From NCBI GenBank assembly GCA_963693305.1, contig OY855905.1:37978137-38042136 (forward strand): 64,000 bases of DNA, read 5' to 3'. Of the stretch, positions 15,001-24,700 are shown piece by piece. The stretch is from Meandrina meandrites. Taxonomy: Eukaryota; Cnidaria; Anthozoa; Scleractinia; Meandrinidae. The translations under genes were made by a program, and so were the position numbers. The notes under the pieces were generated by a model that worked only from the letters and a program-made list of their open reading frames with translations, searched no databases and was not told where the DNA came from. The first letter of the stretch is position 1, and the number at the start of each line of letters is the position of its first letter.

Positions 15001-16111
15001 ACCACGATTTCCAGATCTTCAGTTTTCTGCCACCTGTAACAGAAAATAATGTGTCATCGTTGGCTCCATTTCTTATCTCAACATGGTCAGTAACGTTTCT
15101 CAGGCTAATTTAATATATTATATATCTTAGCTTACAGATTATTATTATTAATTGTTTATTTATTTGCTACTTTTAGAAAGAGGTGGCTAAGTTACGGAAC
15201 TTTGTTGAAGGAACAATTTTTACCCATCTTGCCGATGCTTTGAAGGCTGGGTATCCAGTCGACTATAAGAGAGGTGTGCGACATATTCTTGTTTTCTTTT
15301 CTTTTTTCGCGTGTCGAAAGTGTGGATAATGTTTTTAAATTCCGCAAAAGAATGAACAAGGTGAGCTATGAATGGGAGTTTCAAATGAATGTAATGTGTT
15401 TGGTTCTATATTTTCTGTAGCGGGAGTCACTGCAGAAATCCAGGAACTGGTAACCAGGGCAATCAGGTCACCTCCAATTAATTCAGGTATAAAACAGTTG
15501 TTTTAACAAACCATGTAAAATCAACAAAGCCAAATTATATTTAAAAATATAGTTTGGCTTGTTGATTTACATGATTATTGATGTGCCACTTGACCTGTCA
15601 AACGTAACATCTCCAAGTGTCTGCAGAAGTTTGTTGACCAGTAATCGGCTACCTGTTCTGCTTACAGAGGTGACAAACCTAGAGAAAAGTCCATTATTTT
15701 AATATTTGATTTTCCTTGTTTTTTTGTTGTTTTTTTTTTTTGGGGGGGGGGGGGGGGGAGGAAGGCGAGAGAGGGAGGAGCTCTTATATAGCATTATGGC
15801 TCTAGTTGTAATCAAATGTTTGCATTTTTGCAGACATTAGCAAATTATCGCTGATCAAAGATCGGTTACCTCCTCATGTGTCTTATGGCCAAATAAAATT
15901 GGTTATCGCCATTTTGGAGCTGTCATGTGGAGCAGTCTCTCACACCACCCCAGCTGAGCCCCAGATCAAGAGGTCCTTCTCACCTCGCACCCAACCGTTA
16001 AAGACCCCAAATAGACCAAGCAAACATGCACCTGCTTCTCAAGACACTACGAGAAAGCTTCCGGGATGGCTGTCCGGCAAACCCGGAGGGAAGAGAAAGA
16101 ATCCTTTTTGA
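78..16111 (+). CDS. WRN: Werner syndrome-type RecQ helicase, 3' portion (25 exons, 5' end outside window)
   Basis: ATP-dependent 3'-5' RecQ DNA helicase of the nucleus, acting in replication-fork and recombination repair. Exons in frame: 78-160, 918-1024, 1982-2088, 2913-2996, 3588-3676, 4326-4417, 4938-5010, 5272-5326, 5422-5475, 6289-6390, 6733-6855, 7304-7379, 7965-8021, 8222-8277, 8795-8826, 11123-11200, 11403-11473, 11684-11724, 12390-12516, 13287-13399, 13883-14051, 14625-14720, 15177-15273, 15421-15486, 15834-16111. Visible motifs: Walker B box [14 protein letters not shown] (exon 2), ALTATATP (exon 3), [11 protein letters not shown] (exon 7), EIGRAGRDG (exons 8-9), zinc-site cysteines ending CCDIC (exon 11), the RQC winged helix with EKWWKSFARQL (exons 15-16) and an HRDC domain (exons 20-21). 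The last exon has a basic tail ending GGKRKNPF, perhaps a nuclear signal. The exonuclease domain and helicase motif I would lie upstream and cannot be assessed. RecQ paralogues were considered, but the order and the wording around the zinc site fit WRN best. Confidence 0.96.
1603..1820 (+). repeat. Dispersed repeat rich in GTCATGGAAA, copy 1 (helicase intron 2)
   Basis: This stretch repeats GGTCATGG-like words, carries AAAGTACAAAATAAAT and ends ATGAACCCTG. The same order recurs at 4008-4222 and, inverted, at 33614-33897. The most complete copy begins and ends with CAGGGTTCAT inverted ends, as in small hAT-type nonautonomous elements. This copy is truncated on its left side. Confidence 0.6.
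2735..2873. mobile_element. Short pogo/Tc1-like MITE with TA target duplication
   Basis: A 139-bp element in helicase intron 3. It starts CAGTGGAATTC and ends GATTCCACTG, flanked on both sides by TA (2733-2734 and 2874-2875). CAGTGGAA-type ends with TA duplications are usual for pogo-like members of the Tc1/mariner superfamily. It has no coding capacity. Confidence 0.65.
4008..4222 (+). repeat. Dispersed repeat rich in GTCATGGAAA, copy 2 (helicase intron 5)
   Basis: Second copy of the family seen at 1603-1820, sharing GTGTGGGTCATGGAAGATTA, the AAAGTACAAAATAAATTAGG block and a terminal GTATGAAACCTG. It lies in the intron between exons 3588-3676 and 4326-4417. Confidence 0.6.
5605..5890 (+). 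repeat. tRNA-derived SINE (A and B boxes visible)
   Basis: A pol III type A box TGGGCTAATGG (5616-5626) is followed 22 bases later by a B box GGTTCGAGCCC (5649-5659). A body with GGGCAAGATACTTTACTCTC and a 3' part ending before a 25-C run (5893-5917) follows. The same body recurs at 47063-47260 and inverted at 29228-29405. There is no clover-leaf acceptor stem, so this is a SINE and not a working tRNA gene. Confidence 0.75.
5893..5917 (+). repeat. Poly-C tract (25 C)
   Basis: An uninterrupted cytosine run at the 3' edge of the SINE. Similar C or G runs occur at about 15743-15759, 26008-26030, 29299-29317, 29587-29601, 35077-35090 and 49848-49863. Confidence 0.85.
6062..6165 (-). repeat. SINE fragment, minus orientation
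   Basis: Reads on the minus strand as the head of the SINE seen at 5605-5890, including the CCTGGCTGGGG word after the B-box position and the GTTCTTGGGCAA word. It lacks the SINE tail. Confidence 0.45.
7140..7205 (-). repeat. SINE fragment, minus orientation
   Basis: Short minus-strand match to the SINE head: GGCTGGGGCCACTGCATTG with TTCTTGGGAAGGA after it. Truncated on both sides. Confidence 0.4.
7431..7746. mobile_element. MITE-like inverted repeat with CATTCTCATCCCC-type ends
   Basis: The left arm runs CATTCTCATCCCCGCAGCCC and the right arm ends GGGCTATGGGGACAAGAATG. About 85 bp of each arm is inverted-complementary with mismatches, and both arms hold internal AAAGGGCTCTGG-type words. 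It sits in a helicase intron. A related word, GCTCTGGGAACAAGATTGG, occurs at 28313-28331. Confidence 0.5.
9033..9719. repeat. Dispersed TTAA-flanked repeat, copy 1
   Basis: This copy matches 34079-35620 over several blocks (TTGATTGACCACC-like, CTGAAATTAACCACTAC, TCTTTTTCTTTTTAATG, CTGATCCACACCTTTCAAAT). It ends with TTAGGGGGTAAAGGGTTAA, which is inverted at the start of copy 2. The ends fit a nonautonomous DNA element with TTAA duplications. It carries a private insertion around 9510-9655 with a Penelope-like GCCCTTCATCAG word. Confidence 0.55.
9738..9763 (+). repeat. (CACTT)n microsatellite
   Basis: About five perfect CACTT units in the long helicase intron. Confidence 0.8.
9914..11020. mobile_element. 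Foldback DNA element with 6-bp target duplication (helicase intron 15)
   Basis: A 1107-bp element bounded by TGTATCACCC and GGGTGATACA and flanked by direct repeats GTCCTT (9908-9913 and 11021-11026). Arms of about 250-260 bp (9914-10173 and 10771-11020) are inverted copies. Each arm is built of irregularly spaced CATAAATGTAATA words, about ten in the left arm. The core holds an integrase-tail-like frame (10261-10560, + strand). TGT-starting ends plus an integrase core resemble Ginger-type cut-and-paste elements, but the 6-bp duplication leaves the superfamily open. It lies in intron 8827-11122 of the helicase gene. Confidence 0.85.
10261..10590 (+). pseudogene. Decayed integrase C-terminal fragment inside the foldback element
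   Basis: An 80-codon open frame has a basic start and the block [13 protein letters not shown] followed by RKRRTQV. It then reaches a one-base break just after WIYGK, beyond which the sense continues in another frame ([15 protein letters not shown]) and ends in NIFQMDEIS. The VGxxVLIR block is the usual SH3-like tail of retroviral-type integrases as found in Ginger/KRBA2-like transposases. No catalytic DDE part is present, so this is a nonfunctional remnant. Confidence 0.5.
11746..11932. repeat. Hairpin MITE in helicase intron
   Basis: CTGAGGTATATGTTGTAGTT on the left pairs with AACTACGACATATGCC and CTGAG on the right. Inner arms ATTTCAAACTAAGTTTGATTT and AAATCAAACTAGTTTGAAAT also pair. Total about 187 bp, with no coding sequence. 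Confidence 0.6.
13531..13721. repeat. Short TIR element, TTAAGGTAGTGGCA ends
   Basis: The left end TTAAGGTAGTGGCA and right end TGCCACTGCCTTTA are inverted copies. ACACATTGTTGC and GCAACAATGTGT follow inside. The 191-bp noncoding MITE lies between exons 13287-13399 and 13883-14051. Confidence 0.6.
14484..14511 (+). repeat. (GA)n microsatellite
   Basis: Fourteen GA units in the helicase intron between exons 13883-14051 and 14625-14720. Confidence 0.9.
15508..15570. repeat. Small perfect-arm hairpin
   Basis: CATGTAAAATCAACAAAGCC pairs with GGCTTGTTGATTTACATG across an AT-rich loop, in the intron before the last helicase exon. Confidence 0.6.
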
Positions 16112-16385
16112 ACTGAGCCAAAAGCAACAACTTGAACTGCTATTTGCACTATTTAAAGAGTTCGCGTTCGAGTTGAAATTCGATGAAATGATAGAAGGGG
16201 TGCAATTGAAAGACCTCTCTCAGAGTAAAGAAGTTGCTCCTTCATTTAGGAACATTTTGTGTTAGCCGTTGCGTTTGTCTTTGTGGGAAGACTTGCCATA
16301 GCTCTCACTAGCATACCATAGCAAACAGTAACACTGTACAATAATTCAACTTTTTCTATCAGAGTAAATGTATAACTAATTTTGA

Positions 16386-16391
16386 AATAAA
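16386..16391 (+). terminator. Poly(A) signal AATAAA of the WRN-type gene
   Basis: A canonical AATAAA lies 275 nt after the helicase stop codon, in an AT-rich stretch with no further open frame on this strand. It is the first good hexamer downstream and plausibly ends the helicase mRNA. Confidence 0.6.
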
Positions 16392-16697
16392 TTGTAATTT
16401 GAATGTTGTTTGTCTTAATGATAATGAATGTTCTACATTAGTAACAGCCACCTCCCACACACTTACTTTACAACAGCTACTAAATTTATTCTGTTCCCCG
16501 GGTGGTGGTTGTAGTTCACTCCACGATCATGCGGTTTTTTCCCTGCCTTCTTTTTCTTTAACAATAATGAAACGTTTGACGGTATTTTCCAAGGTTACTG
16601 ACATAAATTGGCGATGTTTAAGGGAGCTCTTATGACAAGCTGACGTTGAATTGTTTGAAATAACGCCTAAATTCCACACATTTAAGGATTTTGGATT

Positions 16698-17216
16698 TTA
16701 TGACATGATAGTTGCCGCTGTCGTTTGGAAGCAGAGGATCTTTTGCGTGAAACAATTCGGCAACTGGTTATCACCGAACCAAAAAAAAAACAGCTTTACA
16801 TTTCGAAAAATAAATCGGTTTGTCGCCATATCGTCTGTTTCTGTTTTTTTCACGTTTTCTTTCTTTTTTTTTTGCCCGACAGGGTTGTTAGCCCTTCCCT
16901 CCACCGCCCCTCCAACCTGGGGGGCCAAGGGGTCGCTCTTTGTCAGGTCCCTAACCTTTGACCTGCCCGGCATGGGTGGCCCGACGAAGAGTGCAAGACT
17001 CCATTCAGCATAGCTCTCTGGGTTGCTGGGACACGCAAACCACCCCAGTGCGGTAAGGTAGTGATCCCATAAGGATGGGGCAGACAGACGGACCGACAGC
17101 GGTAGAAGACCGTTGTAGCTGCACATGCCAGTGGACATCATGGGCCGTGAGTGAGTGTCGCGGCATAGACATAGCTTTCGATGTATTTCAAAATAGTTTT
17201 CAGCAAAATTCGTCAC
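16698..17216 (-). other. Long minus-strand open frame, possible retroelement piece
   Basis: A 172-codon frame with no homology I can name. Its middle (CSYNGLLPLSVRLSAPSLW, then ESYAEWSLALFVGPPMPGR) is GC-richer than the surroundings and is followed on the minus strand by a run of A. It may be a retroposed or LINE 5' fragment. I would not call it a host gene: no exon structure, low-complexity KKKK tail and no neighbour support. Confidence 0.25.
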
Positions 17217-18135
17217 TCGCGAAACGGATTCCCGTTAAAACGCAATAAATGCAACCCTCAATAAATTGATGCAGCTCCAAAGAAAATAGACAAGAATGGC
17301 ATTTACTTTTGAGCGGTAAATGTCTCGCGCTTGTTAGCTGATATGTGAATTAATCTTTTCATTTTATTAGTCTGCCAAATATATTACCAAACTAAACTTG
17401 CGACCGAAATAGTGAAAAAATTCTTCTTGTCCCAGTGGCTGGAACACCACCCCCCGCCAGATAAGACATACGACGTGTGTGTTGTCTCACTCCATTATTT
17501 ATGATGGTCCATCCTACGAGGAAGGAACACGACGAGGAAAGAACAGCTAAGTCAAATTAATTGAATTTTATTGTTCCACTGCTTCTAACAATTCTCATTA
17601 TTACATAGCAGTGATATAATTGGCAGCAGATCCCAGCAAGTTTTCTCAAACTTTTCTTTGAAATGAAATAATTTGAATTAAATTAATTGAAATATATTGC
17701 ATTGTGCTTTGATGAACACTTTGGATTTCTACAAAGGCCAACCGACAATACAAAGGTACTGGATCCTTGTAGATCTTGTCAGCAAATTGTAGACAATTCA
17801 AACAGCTAAAAAAAAGGAAGGCTGACCGGACGGTTGGGATGATAAATGTTCCAATTTTTCACAGGCGTGGGCTGACTTTTTCAGGGAGTGAACTGTACTG
17901 AAGAAAAGACGCCACAAGTCAAAACGTACCAATTATTGTATTTTTGTATTTATGTGCCTGGCCTTCTGAGCTGAAAGACTGCTCATGCAATATTCTCTAT
18001 ACATAAATGCCGCGTGGGGGGTAGCGTGGGCCTGAATTCGCGGGAAATTTTCGACCAATGAAATGCTGAATTGATTAATCTGAAAGCGTGGCTTGATATT
18101 TCCCATAATGCGTCACTGTTAAAGCAGAGAAGAAA

Positions 18136-18969
18136 ATGGCGTCTTTGAGTGTGTTTGGTTCGAACGGAACTGGTTTGGGTCAATTTCGATATCCTCAAGG
18201 AATAGCCGTTAGCAACGAAGGCAAAGTGGCTGTTATAGATACGTGTAATCACCGTGTCCAGTTATTTAACTCTGATGGCCAGTTTCTGGGAGCATTTGGA
18301 AGTCAGGGAGTCACGGATGATTTCATGAATTTTCCTTGCAGTGCAACGTACGACAATCAAGATAATATCATCGTCACGGATTCTGACAATCACAGGATGT
18401 TAGTTTTCTCATCAAATGGCGAGTTAATACGAGTTTTCGGCAACGAAAACCTCAGAAATCCCTGGGGCGTCTGTACGACAAGTGAAGGCAACATCGCGGT
18501 TTGCAGTGGTGGGGAGAAAGGAGAAGTTCAAGTCTACTCGCCCGAGGGAGGTTTGGTGATGCAGTTTAGCGACCCTTCAACAAACAGCCGTCCTTCTTAT
18601 GTTGCCTACAGTCACGAAAAGTACTTTGTGTCTTACAGTGACGATCAGTGTGTGAAAGCGTTCGATAGTCAGGGACAGTTGTTGTTTAACATCGGCGAAC
18701 CAGGAATCGGCGAAGCACAATTCAACAGACCTCGTGGACTTGTAGTCGACGAACACGGGCAGTTGTTGGTCTGTGATGGCTGGAATAACCGGATCCAAGT
18801 CTTTAGCATGGAAGGAAAGTTTTTGTCGAAGTTTGGAAGTCGTGGCAAAGATCCTGGACAGTTTATTTTCCCCGTGGATGTTTCGATTGCTCCAAATGGA
18901 CGTATTTTTGTCAGCGAGCTTAAAGGAGAGCGTGTTCAAGTTTTTCAAGGATTAGAAAAGCAAGGCTAG
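18136..18969 (+). CDS. Intronless NHL-repeat beta-propeller protein (277 aa)
   Basis: A single open frame starting AAAATGGCGTCT and ending LEKQG. It is made almost wholly of NHL repeats: GQFRYPQGIAV with DTCNHRVQLF near residues 15-44, then VTDSDNHRMLVF, QFNRPRGLVV with CDGWNNRIQVF, and QFIFPVDVSI with VSELKGERVQVF near the end. FGS/IGE strand starts at regular spacing suggest a six-bladed propeller of the type that ends TRIM2/TRIM3/TRIM71 and Brat proteins. No RING, B-box, coiled coil, signal peptide or membrane segment is present, so ubiquitin-ligase activity cannot be inferred. Such propellers bind RNA or protein; which applies here is unknown. The lack of introns among intron-rich neighbours suggests origin by retroposition or from a lone-exon family. 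Confidence 0.85.
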   Translation: MASLSVFGSNGTGLGQFRYPQGIAVSNEGKVAVIDTCNHRVQLFNSDGQFLGAFGSQGVTDDFMNFPCSATYDNQDNIIVTDSDNHRMLVFSSNGELIRVFGNENLRNPWGVCTTSEGNIAVCSGGEKGEVQVYSPEGGLVMQFSDPSTNSRPSYVAYSHEKYFVSYSDDQCVKAFDSQGQLLFNIGEPGIGEAQFNRPRGLVVDEHGQLLVCDGWNNRIQVFSMEGKFLSKFGSRGKDPGQFIFPVDVSIAPNGRIFVSELKGERVQVFQGLEKQG

Positions 18970-20177
18970 AAATGCAATAGCTAGTATTTTTGACCAAAAT
19001 TTTGATCCTAGCCAATCATATGCCTTCCTTTCTTGTACATTCTTACATAAGAAACGCTATTATTTTGTTTTTATTTGTAAACTACATTTCTTGTTATAAT
19101 TAATTCCGTTTGATTTTTGTAGTAATTTGCAATTATTCAAGTAGAGGAACTACTACATGTATGTATAGGTTAGACTCCAAGTTGAGAGGACTGGAACTCT
19201 TCAAACAGCGTGGTTCAGATTTTGACAGTATATCACAATTAAGTCAATCCTAAATACCAGTTGCCGTATATATTATATATAGTGTTCCATATCTTAGGTC
19301 AAGGTTAATTTTGCTGGTAGTTATTATCTCTTGTTATGACATCTTCATTATTGGGCCTAATGTTATACATTCCGCATCAACAGATCTTGTATACAGCATG
19401 TTCTGGTTGTATAGAACAAACATTGCAATGACACCACCAGGAGATTCAAAACACTGATCACTGTTATAAGGTCAACCCTAACAGTAAATAGTTGCTGTCA
19501 CTGCCAGAGAATTTTTTTTCTAGTGCAACGAGGTCATTATGTTTCGTTGCAAAATGGTAAATCAGACTTGATAAGATGCAAAAATCCAAACAGTCTTTAC
19601 TCTGTTATTAAGTCCAAGGCAAAAAGCTACATGAGATATCTACTGACTCGGAAGAAATCTAGCATAGGACTTGAATTTGAACTGGCTCAGGATACTCTGG
19701 GACATACACAAATTTAAATGTTTTTGTCATTATTTTGACATTTATGAATATGAAATGTTAGACTTTCTAACTTTCTCTTTTCTTGTATTCTTTTTGAATT
19801 TGTCAACACTGCAAATATTTGATTGTACCACCAGGCCAATATCAGCTTCTTTGAGACAAGATTCAGTCAAAAGATTTAACCTATGCTTAAAAGCAATTTT
19901 AACATTTCAAGACAACTTGAGATTTCAAGAGTTACATGTATTTTAGGTGCTTCAAAACAAAACATAGGTATCTTTGACTATTCTTTATACTTAATATGTA
20001 ACGATAACGAGTATTTTTTGTTAATTATTGAAAATGAAAGCATTGATTGTCAACATTGCTGTAGCGTGCTTTCAGATCTTCATCTGCAATTAAAATATAT
20101 CCAAACGGAAAATAATCAATGAAACTGGGAAATTATCAGCTGGAAATATTTCCAAAAACTGTGTGAATTCTGACTTG

Positions 20178-20229
20178 TAAACTGCTGAAAGCAATTTCAG
20201 CATATAAACTGCTGAAAGCAATTTCAGCA
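20178..20229. repeat. Tandem copy of a palindromic word TGCTGAAAGCAATTTCAGCA
   Basis: AAACTGCTGAAAGCAATTTC followed by AGCA occurs twice in a row. Each unit is itself an inverted repeat with an 8-bp stem. Confidence 0.7.
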
Positions 20230-20943
20230 AGATTTGTGTGGAAACCCATAGCTATCCACTGTCATCTTTATCAAGCACATCTCAGTACCTTGCAAGTTTC
20301 AGTTGTGTTGAAAACTGAACACTGCTGAATTACAAAATCCAACCATTTGAATAAGTTTAATACATATTTCTCAATTTGTTTCCGAGCTTACAAAATCACT
20401 GAAAATGCTGATAATGCACTTGATAAAGTAGATCATATACCGTGTAACAGGCACAGACAGCAAATCAAGTACCGTGTATATGTAAGAGATATGATTGCTT
20501 ACAATAAGTTTGTACTTCGTGATGCATATGATATTTTCTTAACTATTTAATGCCCATTGTTAATTTGTTTTGTGCATAACTGATTGTCATATTTAATAGT
20601 TAATGCATGTACTTGTCAGTTTCACCATATTGCCTGGATATAGGCTTCATAGCCCAGACTAATCTTCATGATGTTGAGCCTAGCACCTATTTACATTGTG
20701 GTTAAATATGTTTTTAATGTGTGGGGAGTATTAAGTCGATTGACAGTTTGTTTTTTTTATGTTGTTTGTCAAATATTCATTATATTTGTGATCTGAAACA
20801 TGTAAGATAGAAATCAGTTGAGACTGGCGAACTAAAAGCAAATTAAACCACAACATAAATTATACACATGTAACAAAGTTACATGTTTTAATTTTGCAGA
20901 TGGGTATACTAGGCAAATGATACATAAGAATTATTATTCATGC

Positions 20944-21035
20944 TTTATTATTAAATCATGCAACAGAATTTGTTTCTATTAAAATAATAACCCTTCAACC
21001 CCTTTATTGTAAATCACAATTTGAAGAGTTTTTAT
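20944..21035 (-). terminator. Probable poly(A) signals of MTCH2
   Basis: Three minus-strand AATAAA hexamers (TTTATT on + at 20944-20949, 21003-21008 and 21030-21035) lie 730-820 nt after the MTCH2 stop. Which one is used cannot be told from sequence. Confidence 0.4.
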
Positions 21036-21764
21036 TGTAAATCAGATTAGCTATTTCTTGTATCAAAATCTAATGGATGGTTGAGTTAGTTAGCATGGAA
21101 CATAATTATTTGGTCAAGGCGGCTGTTTGGTATCTTGTGCAATAATCACACTAAGGTACGGTACAGTGTGCATCAAGCCAAGTGGCCCACACTGCCAGAA
21201 CTTATCCCGGTTGCAGTAGCATTAAGCGAGTAAGTATCTCTTACCTCCCCTGCCAGTGAAGAGAAATTATGTTTAAAGGGTTAAGGGAGAACTAAGATAT
21301 ATAAAATATAGGTCTGTTACTTGAGCTAGGATTCAGACATTGACGCTGATTTGTTCAAATCAAACCTGATTGAATTTCATGGAAATTTTGCGAGAGCACT
21401 GTTTGCAGTCTTTGCACATGGTTCCTGTTAACTATGGCATTACATGGTAGCCAACAAAATACAACCAACTACATCCTTCAAAATCAGTTATTTTATTGAT
21501 AGAGTGCAAGTGAGCTGTACTACAGGTGCTCCAACTAATATGCATGTTCACAGTCTACTGCGTAAACAGAGAAATGAAGCCTGCATTTTCATCAGAGAGC
21601 AGGAATTGGCTCTGCCACTTGCATTATTTTGATTGCACTTGCAAAATGACAACCTTTCGTCCCCATCCAGTCAACAGTTGTACAAACTGTTTTTGCTTAG
21701 AATTTCTTCGATTTTTTGTTTTGTTTTGCCTTGCTGCTCCTTTATCCTGTTTGTATACCAGTAA

Positions 21765-24700
21765 TTACTTCCCAGATGCCTGACGAAGAGTTCGTCGGAA
21801 CATGCTAGAACCACGCCATAAGTTTCCCTTATAATAAATGGAAAAGGTACTGGTTAAACAATGCCATGCAATGAAGCCAATATTATCAAACAATTCACTA
21901 CCTCTTGAATGCAGTACTTAATAATGGGTCACAGTTAACCTATATTGAAATATGGCCACGAATGGTATCTAACACAAATAATATTGCAGAGTTGTATATT
22001 CTTATTGATGAACACTCATATGGCAGAAGTGTCCTCTAAAACCATTATGGGGTCATTACACAAAGCTACAAAATAAAATCCAAAACCAACAGCTGAAGAG
22101 TAAGACTGATATATAATAATTTTGGTAACTGATTTCAAGACTAATAATTGTTAACTGACTAACTTCAAGAAGGCTGTAGTTACTGTTTCGCTATTTTTTC
22201 CCATTAACTCACCGTTTTCCTGAGGTATTTAAAACAATCTGTCCATCCAGAAAATAGTGGCATTCTAGGAGGTTCTCCACCAGCAAGTCTGCAAACAAGG
22301 TGGAAAATTGAGTGATAAAGATACAACACTGACAGCATCCTTATTTGCTGTGGTTAGCTACATACTTAGTATGTAGCTAACCACTAGTCTAGTTATGCAG
22401 TGCTTTCAAGTGGTAATTACTATGGAATATCCCATGAGTTAGTTGTATTTTCTCAGTCTACACGTGAGCATAACTATTTTATATCATGTCATAGAAAATA
22501 CCCTCACTAAATTTTGTAACAAGGTAACAAGGACGCAGCACATGATGGAAAGGTTGGGTTTAATATCGTTAAATATACAATGGTTTTCCTGTATTCTGAT
22601 TGGCTGTTTTTTCTATAGCATGGTGTAAATGTTTACAAATATATTAAGCTCCCTGTTTCTTTGATTCGTTGTATGCAAGAATAGTTCGTCCCAAAATATT
22701 CCTGTCATGAAATGGAGTATTAATTCTAAAAATCCTGTTAAGTCCAATCAGCATTTGTCTAGCCTGCATTTAGTTAGCAGCTTCGTTTTCAAGAGGCAAA
22801 ATCAAGCTGTAGCCTCTAATAACAATGAAACAATTTTTACTGACTCAGTAAAACAATCAAATTGTAGATAAACTAGAACTTCATTTACCATTATGATACA
22901 CACTAACTCATGTCATGGAATAAAGCTGTTTCAGCTTGTTCCTGAAACGACCAGAAACCCCACAATTACACCAACTACCGCCAACCATTAAAGAGCTAAG
23001 AAAATGCATCCCACAATACAAGTAACACAAATTATTCAAGATTAAAATCACCAAAATACCATCTGGAAAATTGGCCAATACCATAAACCCCAATGATCCC
23101 CTCCGCAATTGGAAGGAAACTTGAGTCGATTTTGTGATTTTTGACTGCCTGATATTTTACTGTAAGCAGGTATTACTTACCCAACATGATTGACAATCAT
23201 CATGTGTGAGACCAGAACAAATGGGTATGTTACAACACCAGCAGCATACTGAAATGAAATACTTATTTAGTTACCGGTAGCCTGCGTTACAGCCGATTCC
23301 TCAGTTCCTTTTCGATTCCTTTGCAAGGACATGGAGCGAGGGATGAGCAAATCTGGGTGAGCAAAAAATGGGGAGAAGGGGGAGCGGTGGGGGAAGGAAA
23401 GAAAAGGAAAGGAAAACACCACCCCTCCCCCCTTTCTCCCAATTTTTTTTATCCCTTGCTTGCATGTTCACACTTGGAAAGGAATCGACTGCACTAAATA
23501 ACCTGGTAATAATTTAGATTATAAGGTAACCATTTTGGTTGATGTGATTCCTACAGTGGCCCATATAGGACATGAGCAATTTTTTTTTTCGATTGAAATT
23601 TTAACTCAAATTTCAGTTACAAAAATTCGTATTGTATAATTGTCTAAGCGTACAACTTAGTTGTAAACATCGTTCAATGTACAACTCGGATTTTTACCGC
23701 AAAAATCCGACTTGTTAAATTTCCAAAAACACAACTCGGATTTTTACTGCAAAAATCCGAGTTGTGAACATTTCAGAATTTGCAACTCGCATTTTTACCG
23801 CAAAAATCCGAGTTGTTAAATTTCCAGAAACACAACTCGGATTTTTACCGCAAAAATCCGAGTTGTTAAATTTCCAGAAACACAACTCGGATTTTTACCG
23901 CAAAAATCCGAGTTGTTAAATTTCCAAAAACACAACTCGGATTTCTATCGCAAAAATCTGAGTTTTTAAATTTCCAAAAACACAACTCGGATTTTTACTT
24001 CAATGATTTAAAAAATGATTGACAGGCCTAGCACGACTCCCACTGTTTCGTGATAAACGGTCTTTGACCTTAAGAGTTAAGCTCTAACAAGTATGTCTTT
24101 CAGAGATTTTCCTCTCCTGTAGGAGATGAAAGGAGGGTCTCTGTGTATTTCTCTAAGCACAGGTTGGTCTTGGATTAAATGCCATTTGCTCATTAAAATG
24201 CTTTTAAGATTGGGCACTGATGGATTATCTTGTGTGACAAAAGGCAATAATCTCTTTTGCAATTTTGGTTTCTGTTGTAGTGCCGACTTCCTGTTTTTAA
24301 ATTCGACTTCTGCGAGGACTTTGTTGACCAGTTTCTCTGGATAGCCTTGAACACGCAAATTTGATCTGAAATTTTTGATCTTTTCTTCAAAACTTGTTTT
24401 TGAAGAGTTTGTTCTCAGAAGCCTAAGTACTTCACCCTTTGATAAAACCTTTTTTCACACCTGGAGCGTGACAGGACGAGAAATGCGTGTATTGAAATTT
24501 CTCAGTCGGCTTGAAGTGTGTGCAGATATCAAAGATTGAATCTTTGTTAAATCTCTCGCCTTTGAAGACAGTAGTGTCTAGGAAATTTATTTCCTTCTCT
24601 GATATTTCAGCCGTGAATTTAATGGTAGGATGGTGCCTGTTTGCTTCTGAAATAAACTGATCTATTTCCTCTCTGTTTGTGTTCCACAACGAGAACACGT

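Larger units (their letters stand above)
16112..18135. other. Intergenic stretch between helicase and NHL gene
   Basis: The first 300 bases are the probable helicase 3' UTR. The rest shows no supported gene. A 172-codon minus frame at 16698-17216 contains a GC-richer block (16880-17160) that looks like a piece of repeated element next to an A/T run. Nothing else is recognised up to the NHL gene. Confidence 0.6.
18970..21764. other. Intergenic stretch between convergent NHL and MTCH2 genes
   Basis: AT-rich and without a supported coding region; it should contain both 3' UTRs. A duplicated palindromic word occurs at 20178-20229. A fragment at about 21165-21215 (GTGGCCCACACTGCCAGAAC) resembles 6919-6945 in a helicase intron, so it is a dispersed repeat. 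Confidence 0.6.

Noticed and set aside
21765..21827. Minus-strand GACGAACTCTTCGTCAGGC resembling a Penelope element end
   Set aside because: It is the last coding exon of MTCH2, in frame and aligned to the conserved C-terminus, so the likeness is chance.
23681..24010. Regular 50-bp repeats resembling a CRISPR array
   Set aside because: Repeats are contiguous with no unique spacers, each unit is a hairpin, and the array is part of an inverted arm of a mobile element in a eukaryotic intron.
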